Of a DNA stretch of 64,000 bases, positions 25,618 through 33,717 are shown piece by piece. The notes below the pieces were generated by a model. It was not told the origin of the DNA. It saw only the letters and a list, made by a program, of their open reading frames with translations, and made no database searches. Each line of letters opens with the position of its first letter. Positions within the stretch are counted from its first letter, which is position 1. The stretch is taken from positions 682,001-746,000 of the forward strand of contig NZ_JAFCMM010000001.1 of the NCBI RefSeq assembly GCF_018131225.1, read 5' to 3'. Position numbers and translations under genes: made by a program. The stretch comes from Bradyrhizobium sp. U87765 SZCCT0048 (GTDB lineage Bacteria; Pseudomonadota; Alphaproteobacteria; Rhizobiales; Xanthobacteraceae).

Positions 25618-26712
25618 TCAGGACCCGAATGCGACCGGACGGAACGCCTGCACCAACTGCTGGTCGAGCTTGCCGCCCATGTGCTCGAGGGTGCCGAACG
25701 CCGCTTCGCGGGTAAGCGAGACGTCCTGGCCACTGCGCTCGACGAGACCTGCGAACATGTCGACGATGGTGATGATGCGCACGATGTCGGAAATTTCGCC
25801 GTCGCGCAGCTGGTCAGGATAGCCGGTGCCGTCAAGCAGCTCGTGATGGTGCAGCACGACGTCGAGCATCTCGCGCGGGAAGCTCGCCTGGGCGGAGAGC
25901 GCGTCATAGCCGCGGCGGGTGTGCTCGCGCATCACCGTCTCCTCCTCGTCCGTCAGCGCCTCCGCCTTGTTGAGGATGGTCAGCGGAATGAACGCCTTGC
26001 CGACATCATGGATGAGGCCGGCGCGGGCGAGACGGCGCTGATCCTCCTCGCGCATGCCGAGGTGCTGGCCGAACGCCACCGCGAAACCGGTGACCAGAAG
26101 ACTGTGACGGTAGCTGCGGTTGTGGTGACGGCGGACTGCAAGCACCCATTCCTTAAGCGACGAGCGCTTGAGCGCCTTGAGGATGCGGGTCTCCTCCTGC
26201 ATGACGTCATCGGGGGTCAGCGGCACACCTGCGCGCAGCTTCTCGAACACCCGCACCAGCACCGCATGAGCCGCCGCGACACCGCGCGACAGCGCTTCGC
26301 GGCTGGCGCTGGTCTCTTCCTTGTCGCTGGTTTCGGCGAACGAGGCCGTCAGGCGGCGCAGCACCGCGTCGGCACTGAACGGCCGCTGGATGGTGTCGGT
26401 GGCGCCGAGCGCCCAGGCCTGGGTGGTGCCGTGATGCAGGGTGTCGGCCAGCACGAACAGGCGCGGCATCGCCTGATAGGCCTTGCCGACCAGCTTGCGG
26501 CGCACCCGCTGCACGCTCTCGGTCGAACGCAGGTCGATGTCGACGACGATCCCCGACAGGCTCTTGAGCGGCTTCTCCGGCATGTCGGCGGTCGAAACCA
26601 CATCGACATTGCCGAGGACCGACATGATCTGCGCCAGCTCGGTGCTGCGATCGCCCCGATCGGAGGCCAGAAGCAAGTACCTCCGGCCGAGAGAACCATC
26701 CACTAACGACAT
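25618..26712 (-). CDS. HD-GYP domain protein with receiver-like N-terminus
   Basis: A 364-residue probable cyclic-di-GMP phosphodiesterase. The C-terminal HD-GYP domain has the conserved histidine in RYRHSLLVTGFA-like helix, the HD pair in LIHDVGKAFIP, HTRRGYDAL, and the GYP loop in HHHELLDGTGYPDQL, so all key residues appear intact. Residues about 10-120 look like a degenerate receiver (VVDIDL carries an acidic residue, and PRLFVLADT and IQRPFSADAV match late strands), but a clear phosphorylation site is not certain. ATG 26712 has GAGG upstream; a TTG two codons earlier is less likely. It stands alone between two efflux operons. Confidence 0.87.
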   Translation of the reverse strand: MSLVDGSLGRRYLLLASDRGDRSTELAQIMSVLGNVDVVSTADMPEKPLKSLSGIVVDIDLRSTESVQRVRRKLVGKAYQAMPRLFVLADTLHHGTTQAWALGATDTIQRPFSADAVLRRLTASFAETSDKEETSASREALSRGVAAAHAVLVRVFEKLRAGVPLTPDDVMQEETRILKALKRSSLKEWVLAVRRHHNRSYRHSLLVTGFAVAFGQHLGMREEDQRRLARAGLIHDVGKAFIPLTILNKAEALTDEEETVMREHTRRGYDALSAQASFPREMLDVVLHHHELLDGTGYPDQLRDGEISDIVRIITIVDMFAGLVERSGQDVSLTREAAFGTLEHMGGKLDQQLVQAFRPVAFGS

Positions 26713-26843
26713 ACTCAAACCTCAACGATGCCCCATGCGTCGTGGAGGACTTACAGGAAAAAGAGTTCCCGGAGATTAACGAGTATTCTGAATGCCTTAT
26801 CGGGATTTTCGATAAAATTTGATGCAACCGGCCCGACCGGCCG

Positions 26844-28043
26844 TCAGCTCTTGCCGTCAGGGTTCGCCGATGCGGTCGGCCCGGTCTTGCGCTGGGCCGG
26901 GCCTGCGATCCGCACCTGGTCGTTCTCGGCGAGACCATCCGGCGGCGTGACGATGATGCGGTCGTCGGGCGAGAGGCCGGCCGCGATCTCGATTTCACGG
27001 CCGAGATCGCGCGCGATCGTCACCTTCTTGAAGGCCACGCGGTCATTCGCACCGACCGTCGCCACCCGCAGGCCGTTCTGGTCGAAGATCAGCGCACTGG
27101 CCGGAATGTGCAGCGGCTGCACCTCCCGCGACAGGTCGAGGCGGACATTGCTGTAGCTGCCCGGCAGCAGTTCGCCCTTGTCGTTGGCGACGCCGAGCTG
27201 CATGCGCGTCGTGCCCGAGCTAACGTCGACCGACTGGGCCGACGATTCCACCACCGCCGGGAAGGCGCGGTCGGGATATTCCGGCACCGACACCATCGCC
27301 CTGGTGCCGACCTTGATCAGAGGCACGTAGGTCTGGGGAACGTTGACGTAAACCCGCAGCTTTTGGGTGCTGGAGATCACGAACATCGCCGCCCCGCCGC
27401 TGCCGGCATTGATCAGGGCGCCGACGTCGGTATCGCGCGCCGTGACGATGCCGTCGAACGGCGCGACCAGGCGCTTGTAGCCGGCGAGCGCCTCGAGGCG
27501 ATCGACATTGGCCTGCCCTGACTTGACCAGCGCGTTCTTGCTGTTGAGATCGGCGGTGCGCTCGTCGACGTCCTGCTGGGACGCAAAGCTCTGCGTCAGC
27601 AGGGTCTGGCGACGCTTGAGGGTCGCCTCCGACAGCTTGGCGGCGGCCTCGGCGTTGAGCAGGTCGGCCCGCGCCTGCAGCAATTGCTGGTCGAGGTCCG
27701 GCGCCTCGATCTCGGCGAGCAGGTCGCCGGATTTGACGCGGGCGCCGATGTCGACCTTCCAGTCCTTCACATAGCCGCTGACGCGGGCGAAGATCGGCGC
27801 CCGGAAGTAGGCCTCGAGGCGGCCCGGCAGATTGAGCACCGGGTTGAGGGTCTTGCTGTCGGGCAGCGCCACGGCGACGGTCGGGACGGCCTGGGCTTCT
27901 GTCCATTCCCGCAAGTGGGCATCGCCCTTCTCGCGGGCGACGATCCCCGTCACCACCACCACGATGACCACGACGCCGGCGAGCACGCCGGCCACGCCGA
28001 GCTTGCGGCGGCTGATCGAAGGTGGGGTCGTATCATGCGGCAT
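26844..28043 (-). CDS. RND efflux periplasmic adaptor (second system)
   Basis: A 399-residue membrane fusion protein. One N-terminal membrane anchor (GVAGVLAGVVVIVVVVTGIVA), the lipoyl half-motif ARVSGYVKDWKVDIGARVKSGDLLAEIEAPDLDQQ, a coiled hairpin (ARADLLNAEAAAKLSEATLKRRQTLL) and VAPFDGIVTARDTDVGALI are visible. It would couple the pump encoded just before it to an outer-membrane channel that must be supplied from elsewhere. ATG 28043 lies inside the end of the pump gene (11-base overlap) with GGAG upstream. It resembles adaptors of heavy-metal or aromatic-solvent type systems; the substrate cannot be told. Confidence 0.9.
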   Translation of the reverse strand: MPHDTTPPSISRRKLGVAGVLAGVVVIVVVVTGIVAREKGDAHLREWTEAQAVPTVAVALPDSKTLNPVLNLPGRLEAYFRAPIFARVSGYVKDWKVDIGARVKSGDLLAEIEAPDLDQQLLQARADLLNAEAAAKLSEATLKRRQTLLTQSFASQQDVDERTADLNSKNALVKSGQANVDRLEALAGYKRLVAPFDGIVTARDTDVGALINAGSGGAAMFVISSTQKLRVYVNVPQTYVPLIKVGTRAMVSVPEYPDRAFPAVVESSAQSVDVSSGTTRMQLGVANDKGELLPGSYSNVRLDLSREVQPLHIPASALIFDQNGLRVATVGANDRVAFKKVTIARDLGREIEIAAGLSPDDRIIVTPPDGLAENDQVRIAGPAQRKTGPTASANPDGKS

Positions 28044-31000
28044 GGTGCGTCTCCGTTGGCGCGTGCCGTCGTCCATGGACCAGACTGAATACCACGGGAA
28101 CGAACATCAGAGTTGCGATTGTTGCGAAAATGAGCCCGCCGATCACGGCGCGCCCGAGAGGAGCGTTCTGTTCGCCGCCCTCGCCGAGGCCGAGCGCCAT
28201 CGGCGCCATGCCGATGATCATGGCGAGCGCCGTCATCAGCACCGGGCGGAAGCGGACGAAGCCGGCCTCGCGGGCGGCGGCAACCGCATCGCCCAGCGCA
28301 TCGAGGCGCTCGCGGGCGAAGCTGATCACCAGCACGCTGTTGGCGGTGGCGACGCCCATGCACATGATGGCGCCGGTCAGCGCCGGCACCGACAGCGTGG
28401 TCTGGGTGGCGAACAGCATCCAGACGATGCCGGCGAGCGCCGCCGGCAGCGCGGTGATGATGACGAACGGATCGGACCACGACTGGAAGTTGACGACGAT
28501 CAGGAGATAGATCAGCACCACCGCGCCGAGCAGGCCGAACAGCAGGCCGCCGAAGGCGCTGTTCATGGTCTTGACCTGCCCGAGCAGCACGACGTTGCTG
28601 CCTTTCGGCACGTCCCTGGCGGTCTCGGCGATCACCTTCTGCACGTCCGCGGCGACCGCGCCGAGATCGCGGCCCTGCGGCGTCGCGTAGATCTGCACCA
28701 TCGACTGGATGTTGTACTGGGACACCACGGCGTTGGAGGTGGTGCGGTTGATGTTGGCGATGCCGCCGAGGATCGGCAGCGAGCCGATGCCGGCCGCGGT
28801 GATCGGCAGGGTCTGCAGCGCGCTCAACGAGTCGATCTGGTACTGCGGCGTCTGCATCACGATCGGATACGACACGCCGTTGTCCGGGTTGAGCCAGTAG
28901 GTCGGCGCGACCTGGGAGCTGCCGGCGAGATTGACCACGAGGCTGTTGGTGACGTCGCGCTCGGTCAGGCCGATATACTGCGCGCGGGTGCGGTCGACGT
29001 CGACATTGAAGGTCGGATTGCTCTGCGACTGCTGGATGCGGGCGTCGGCGATGCCGGGGATATGCCGGATCCTGCCCAGCAGCAGGTTGGCGTAGGCGAA
29101 GTTGGCTGGCAGGTTGGCGCCGCGAACCTGCAGGTCAATGGGCGCCGGAGCGCCGAAGTTGAGGATCTGGCTGACGATGTCGGCTGGCAGCAAGGCGAAG
29201 GTCACGCCCGGGAAGGCGCGCGGCAGCTCCTCGCGCAGCAGCTGGACGTATTCGGCGGTCGGACGATGATCTTCCTTGAGCTTGATCTGGATGTCGCCAT
29301 CCTGGGTGCCGATCACGCCGGTGTTGTTGTAGGTCATGTTGATGCCGCTGATCGGCATGCCGATGTTGTCGACCATGGTGTCGAGCTGATCGGGCGGGAT
29401 CAGGCGGCGCACGGCCTTCTGGATGTCGGCGAACTGGCCGGCCGTCTCCTCGACGCGGGTGCCGACCTGGGTGCGGACATGCATCAGGATCTGGCCGGTG
29501 TCGACCGCGGGGAAGAAGTTGCGCCCGAGGAACGGCGTCAGCAGGAACGAGGCCGCGACGACCAGCAGGAAGCCGCCGACGAACACGCCGCGATGGTGGA
29601 GCGCGAGATCGAGCAGGTCGCGATAGCCCGCGCGCAGCCGCTCGAAGCCGGCTTCGAAGCCGCGCTGGAAGCGCACCAGGGGATTGCGCGAGCGCGGCGC
29701 ACCCTCGCCTTCCCCATGACCGTGCACGTCATGGGCACGCAGCAGGTAGTTCGCCATGGTCGGCACCAGGGTGCGCGACAGGATGAACGAACAGATCATG
29801 GCGAAGATGACGGCTTCGGCCATCGGCACGAACAGGAACCGCGCGACACCCTCGAGGAAGAACATCGGCACGAACACGATGCAGATGCACAGCAGCGAGA
29901 CGAAGGCCGGCGTCACGATCTGCGCCGCGCCATCCATGATCGAGGTCTCGACGTCCTTGCCGTGCTCGAGATGCCAGTTGATGTTCTCGATGGTCACCGT
30001 GGCGTCGTCGACCAGGATGCCGACGGCGAGCGCGAGGCCGCCCAGCGTCATGATGTTGAGCGTCTCGCCGATCGCCGACAGCGCGATGATCGAGCCGAGG
30101 ATGGCGAGCGGGATCGAGGTGGCGATGATGACGGTCGAGCGCCAGCTGCCGAGGAACAGGAGGATCATCAGGCTGGTCAGCGCCGCGGCGATGGCGCCTT
30201 CGGTCGCGACCCCGGTGATGGCGCCGCGCACGAACACCGACTGGTCGGCGAGCAGCGACACCTTGAGCTGCTCCGGCAGGGTGCCGCGCATCTCCACCAG
30301 CATCTGCTTGATGCCGGCGATGATGGCGAGCGTCGACGCCGAGCCGTTCTTGAGCACCTGGAGCAGCGCCGAGCGATTGCCGTCGACATGGACGATGTTG
30401 GTCTGCGGCGGGTTGCCGTCGCGCACCTCTGCGACGTCGCGCAGGTAGACCATGGCGCCGTTGACCGCCTTGATCGGCAGGCTGCCGAGGTCCTCGAGCC
30501 GCGTCGCCGCGTTGTTGAGCTGGATGGTGTACTCGAACGCGCCGATCTTCTGGGTGCCGACCGGGGTGATCAGGTTCTGCGCCGCCAGCGTGTTGGCGAC
30601 GTCCTGGCCGGACAGGCCACGGGCCTGCATCGCCGCGGAATTGAGGTCGATCTGGACCTGGCGCTGCTTGCCGCCGAACGGATAGGGAATCGCCGCGCCG
30701 GGAATGGTGACCAGCGGCGTGCGCACGACGTTGATGGCGAGATCGCCGAGGTTCTGCTCGCTGAGGCCCTCGCCGGCGAGCGCGATCTGCAGGATCGGCA
30801 CGGTGGCGGCGCTGTAGTTCAGGATCAGCGGCGGTGTTGCGCCCGGCGGCATCTGCTTGATCAGCGTCTGCGAGATCGCCGTAACCTGGGCGTTGGCGGT
30901 GCGGATGTCGACGTTGGGCTGGAAGAAGATCTTGATGATGCCGAAGCCGTTATAGGAGTTGGCCTCGATGTGCTCGATGTCGTTGACCGTGGTGGTCAGC

Positions 31001-31212
31001 GCCTTCTGGAACGGCGTGGTGATGCGGCCGGACATCTGGTCGGGCGGCAGCCCGGTGTACTGCCAGACCACGCCGATCACCGGGATGCGGATCTCGGGGA
31101 AGATGTCGGTCGGCGTGCGCAGCGCCGCCAGCGGGCCGACGATCAGGATCAGAAGCGCGAGCACGACAAAGGTGTACGGGCGCGTCAGCGCAATGCGGAC
31201 AAGGCCGATCAT
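28033..31212 (-). CDS. RND-family efflux pump (second system)
   Basis: A 1059-residue inner-membrane transporter of the AcrB/MdtB superfamily. Present are the opening IALTRPYTFVVLALLILIVGPLAAL, LPPDQMSGRITTPFQKAL, the TM4 acidic pair in VGILVDDATVTIENINWHLE, two large periplasmic loops, and the late membrane block GAIMCMGVATANSVLVISFARERLDALGD. The full length indicates an intact pump, unlike the one at 20731-23893. ATG 31212 is chosen because GAGGAAG precedes it and because the family N-terminus begins MIGLVRIALTRPYTF; the frame reaches 31422 only as an upstream extension. The pump comes before its adaptor, the reverse of the first operon. Confidence 0.93.
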   Translation of the reverse strand: MIGLVRIALTRPYTFVVLALLILIVGPLAALRTPTDIFPEIRIPVIGVVWQYTGLPPDQMSGRITTPFQKALTTTVNDIEHIEANSYNGFGIIKIFFQPNVDIRTANAQVTAISQTLIKQMPPGATPPLILNYSAATVPILQIALAGEGLSEQNLGDLAINVVRTPLVTIPGAAIPYPFGGKQRQVQIDLNSAAMQARGLSGQDVANTLAAQNLITPVGTQKIGAFEYTIQLNNAATRLEDLGSLPIKAVNGAMVYLRDVAEVRDGNPPQTNIVHVDGNRSALLQVLKNGSASTLAIIAGIKQMLVEMRGTLPEQLKVSLLADQSVFVRGAITGVATEGAIAAALTSLMILLFLGSWRSTVIIATSIPLAILGSIIALSAIGETLNIMTLGGLALAVGILVDDATVTIENINWHLEHGKDVETSIMDGAAQIVTPAFVSLLCICIVFVPMFFLEGVARFLFVPMAEAVIFAMICSFILSRTLVPTMANYLLRAHDVHGHGEGEGAPRSRNPLVRFQRGFEAGFERLRAGYRDLLDLALHHRGVFVGGFLLVVAASFLLTPFLGRNFFPAVDTGQILMHVRTQVGTRVEETAGQFADIQKAVRRLIPPDQLDTMVDNIGMPISGINMTYNNTGVIGTQDGDIQIKLKEDHRPTAEYVQLLREELPRAFPGVTFALLPADIVSQILNFGAPAPIDLQVRGANLPANFAYANLLLGRIRHIPGIADARIQQSQSNPTFNVDVDRTRAQYIGLTERDVTNSLVVNLAGSSQVAPTYWLNPDNGVSYPIVMQTPQYQIDSLSALQTLPITAAGIGSLPILGGIANINRTTSNAVVSQYNIQSMVQIYATPQGRDLGAVAADVQKVIAETARDVPKGSNVVLLGQVKTMNSAFGGLLFGLLGAVVLIYLLIVVNFQSWSDPFVIITALPAALAGIVWMLFATQTTLSVPALTGAIMCMGVATANSVLVISFARERLDALGDAVAAAREAGFVRFRPVLMTALAMIIGMAPMALGLGEGGEQNAPLGRAVIGGLIFATIATLMFVPVVFSLVHGRRHAPTETHHAA

Positions 31213-31420
31213 CGATTGAACTTCCTCGATCCGCGAACCGCGGGTCTTGATGGTGATGATGGGGTGATGCTGCCCCGGGGGAATCCCCTGCTGCGACAAA
31301 ACATACCAACGGGCCGCGCAGCGGGCAACGTCGTCTCGTAAAAGTGAAGGCTGCCAAAGCAGATACCGCAACCGCAAAGAGATGTTTCCGCAACTGCACG
31401 ACGGTGCTACATCCCCGCCC

Positions 31421-32182
31421 ATGAGCTACCGCGTGGCCGCCCTCTATCAGTTCCTGCCGCTGCCCGATTTTGGTGCATTGCGGGAACCGCTGCTTGCGCT
31501 GGGTGAGAGCCTGCAGATCCGCGGCACGCTGCTGCTGGCCGCGGAAGGCCTGAACGGCACGGTTTGCGGCACTCCGGAGGCCATCGAGGCCCTGATCGAG
31601 GCCCTGACCCGGGGACCACTGTTCGGTGGCCGGCTCGACAATCTCGAACTGAAATTCTCGACCGCGGCGCAGATGCCGTTCGGACGGCTCAAGGTGCGGC
31701 TCAAGAAGGAGATCGTGACCTTCGGTGACGCCAGTGCCGATCCGACCCGGCAGGTCGGCACCTATGTCCATGCCGCGGACTGGAATGCGCTGATCGCAGA
31801 GCCCGACGTGGTGCTGATCGATACCCGCAACGCCTTCGAGGTGGCGATGGGGACGTTCGCCGGCGCCCGCGATCCGCGCATCGCGCGCTTCAGCGATTTT
31901 CGGGACTATGTCCGCACCGAGCTCGACCCGGGACGGCACAAGAAAATCGCGATGTTCTGCACCGGCGGCATCCGCTGCGAGAAGGCCTCGGCCTACATGC
32001 TCGCCCAGGGCTTCGCCGAGGTCTATCACCTCAAGGGCGGCATCCTGCAATATCTCGAGGACGTCCCCGCGAACGAGAGCCGCTGGCAAGGCGGCTGCTT
32101 CGTGTTCGACGAACGTGTCGCGCTCGGCCACGGCCTCGTCGAGCAGCGCAACGACGCCGAGGCCGGCGAGCCGACCCCATGA
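31421..32182 (+). CDS. trhO: TrhO, oxygen-dependent tRNA uridine(34) hydroxylase (rhodanese family)
   Basis: A 253-residue rhodanese-superfamily protein of the YceA/TrhO type, which makes 5-hydroxyuridine at the tRNA wobble position. The N-terminal ferredoxin-like part YRVAALYQFLPLPDF and the catalytic loop FCTGGIRCEKASAYML with C180 and C186 are diagnostic, followed by the GGILQYLED tail. The ATG at 31421 fits family N-termini; an in-frame ATG at 31382 exists. Its stop overlaps the slyX start by four bases (ATGA), so the two are coupled. Divergent from the second RND pump. Confidence 0.92.
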   Translation: MSYRVAALYQFLPLPDFGALREPLLALGESLQIRGTLLLAAEGLNGTVCGTPEAIEALIEALTRGPLFGGRLDNLELKFSTAAQMPFGRLKVRLKKEIVTFGDASADPTRQVGTYVHAADWNALIAEPDVVLIDTRNAFEVAMGTFAGARDPRIARFSDFRDYVRTELDPGRHKKIAMFCTGGIRCEKASAYMLAQGFAEVYHLKGGILQYLEDVPANESRWQGGCFVFDERVALGHGLVEQRNDAEAGEPTP

Positions 32183-32391
32183 CCGAGACCACCGAGCGGC
32201 TGGATTCCCTGGAAATCCGCATTGCCTACCAGGACGAGATCATTGAAACCCTGAACAAGGCCGTCACCGAACAGTGGATGCGGATCGAGGCGCTGACGCG
32301 CGAAATCACGCGCCTCACCGACCGCGTCCGCGAAGCCGAGAACCGCTCCGCCACCTCGGCGGCGCCCGAGCCGCCGCCGCCGCACTATTGA
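32179..32391 (+). CDS. slyX: SlyX family protein
   Basis: A 70-residue coiled-coil protein: LDSLEIRIAYQDEIIETLNKAVTEQWMRIEALTREITRLTDRVRE, then a Pro-rich tail ending PPPPHY, the signature of SlyX proteins. The function of SlyX is not established. The start codon overlaps the trhO stop. Confidence 0.92.
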   Translation: MTETTERLDSLEIRIAYQDEIIETLNKAVTEQWMRIEALTREITRLTDRVREAENRSATSAAPEPPPPHY

Positions 32392-32650
32392 GGCACGGCG
32401 CGGACCCCGCGCGATCGCGTGGCGAAGGTCCGCCATGCACAGCCTCCGCAGGCCTTGCGCGCGCCGAGCATCGCGCCGTCATCGCCACGACATACACCGG
32501 CAGGTTGCCGTCGTGCCGCGCTTCACGCCATGCCTTGATCGACGCGCCAGCACGCCGTCTTGACGCCGCCATCGGCCGTGACGACAATCCGTCTGCATAA
32601 CCAAGCCATTTTCATTCGTTTGTGATTGCGACAGGGATATTGAAACCGCC
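32392..32650. other. Gap between slyX and a small orphan gene
   Basis: No gene with acceptable codon use is visible in these 259 bases, and no clear hairpin or repeat was noticed. Confidence 0.5.
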
Positions 32651-32971
32651 ATGACCATCCAGAAGACATGGACGCCGTCGTTCTCCGATGCGGATCCGGA
32701 CTTCAAGTCGAACACCCTGTTCACGGGACTGCCGCAAAACTACTACATCCGGGTCGACCGCGATGCGACGCCGCACATCGGCGGCGCGCCTGTCGTCAAT
32801 GTCGTGACCAGCAAGGTCGGCGGCGCCGGCGACCAGAACGAGGCCACCGAAGGCCAGACCCTGGAGCTGTCGGGTAACAGCTGCACACTCACCGCCTCCA
32901 ACGCGACCCGACAGGCCGGCGACACCGTGCAGGCCAGCGTGACCGTGACCTGGCAGCCCGATCCGTTCTGA
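32651..32971 (+). CDS. Hypothetical small protein, probably beta-rich
   Basis: A 106-residue protein without a recognised family. It has no signal peptide. The sequence is rich in Thr, Asn, Gly and Val with alternating patterns (YYIRVDRDATPHIGG, LELSGNSCTLTASNATRQAGDTVQASVTVTW), suggesting a beta-sandwich. Codon choice is normal for this genome and no other frame competes, which supports it as real. The ribosome site is weak. It stands alone. Confidence 0.6.
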   Translation: MTIQKTWTPSFSDADPDFKSNTLFTGLPQNYYIRVDRDATPHIGGAPVVNVVTSKVGGAGDQNEATEGQTLELSGNSCTLTASNATRQAGDTVQASVTVTWQPDPF

Positions 32972-33061
32972 CGCCCCACGCCGGGCGATCTTCAGACTGT
33001 CACTGGTGGCTTCGACATTCGCGACCGCGTCGCGGCCGCGCCGCTCGCCTGTCACCGCCAC

Positions 33062-33511
33062 TCACGGGCGTTCGACGCCACCATGGCGCAGGTGGATCAG
33101 CGGATAGGCGCGCCCCTGCCCGTCCAACGCCGATCGTCCGATGCGCGCAAAACCCATCCGCTCGTAGAAGCCGATCGCCTGACCGTTCTGCTCGTTGACA
33201 TCGGTGGTGAGACCCGGCTGCAGACGCAGGGCGTGGGCGACCAGCAGACGGCCGACGCCCGTTCCGCGATGCGCCGGGTCGATGAACAACGCCTCCATGT
33301 GGCCGTTGTCGAGCAGCATGAAACCCACGGCGCGGTCATGGCCGTCGACCGCGAGCCACAGCGGCGCCGCAGGTAAGAATGCGCGCACCTCGGCTTCAAT
33401 CGCCGCGCGATCACCTGCGCTCAGGAAATCATGGGTCGCGTCGACAGCATCGCGCCAGATCTCGACGACGCGTGCGCCGTCCTGCGACGTCGCGTTTCGA
33501 ATTCGCATCAT
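33062..33511 (-). CDS. GNAT-family N-acetyltransferase
   Basis: A 149-residue acetyltransferase. The acetyl-CoA-binding motif reads MEALFIDPAHRGTGVGRLLVAHAL (R/Q-x-x-G-x-G/A pattern) and the C-terminal motif NGQAIGFYERMGFARIGRS is typical. It resembles the YjaB/PhnO group that acetylates small amines, but the substrate is not evident. Two adjacent ATGs (33511 and 33508) are possible starts. It converges with the small orphan gene on its left. Confidence 0.88.
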   Translation of the reverse strand: MMRIRNATSQDGARVVEIWRDAVDATHDFLSAGDRAAIEAEVRAFLPAAPLWLAVDGHDRAVGFMLLDNGHMEALFIDPAHRGTGVGRLLVAHALRLQPGLTTDVNEQNGQAIGFYERMGFARIGRSALDGQGRAYPLIHLRHGGVERP

Positions 33512-33717
33512 GAGTCGGTCTTTTAGGCATCCGGTGGCCTCATCGCAACGCGTCGAAACGCCATCATGCAAAGGCAGCCGTCACAGCTGTTCCGAGCGAG
33601 AGCCCGCCCAGCCCGTCCTGGCCGATCGCGGGCTGCGCAACGCAGACCCGGCGGCTTCGCCCCTGTGACAACGCCGAGAAAATGAGAGCACGCCGCGTTC
33701 AAACGACGTGCAGTGAC

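Noticed and set aside
27832..31341. Plus-strand open frame of over 1100 codons opposite the second RND pump
   Set aside because: The translation is rich in Arg, His, Asp and Gln with no fold or ribosome site, and it mirrors the codon positions of a clear RND gene on the other strand. It is a GC-bias shadow.
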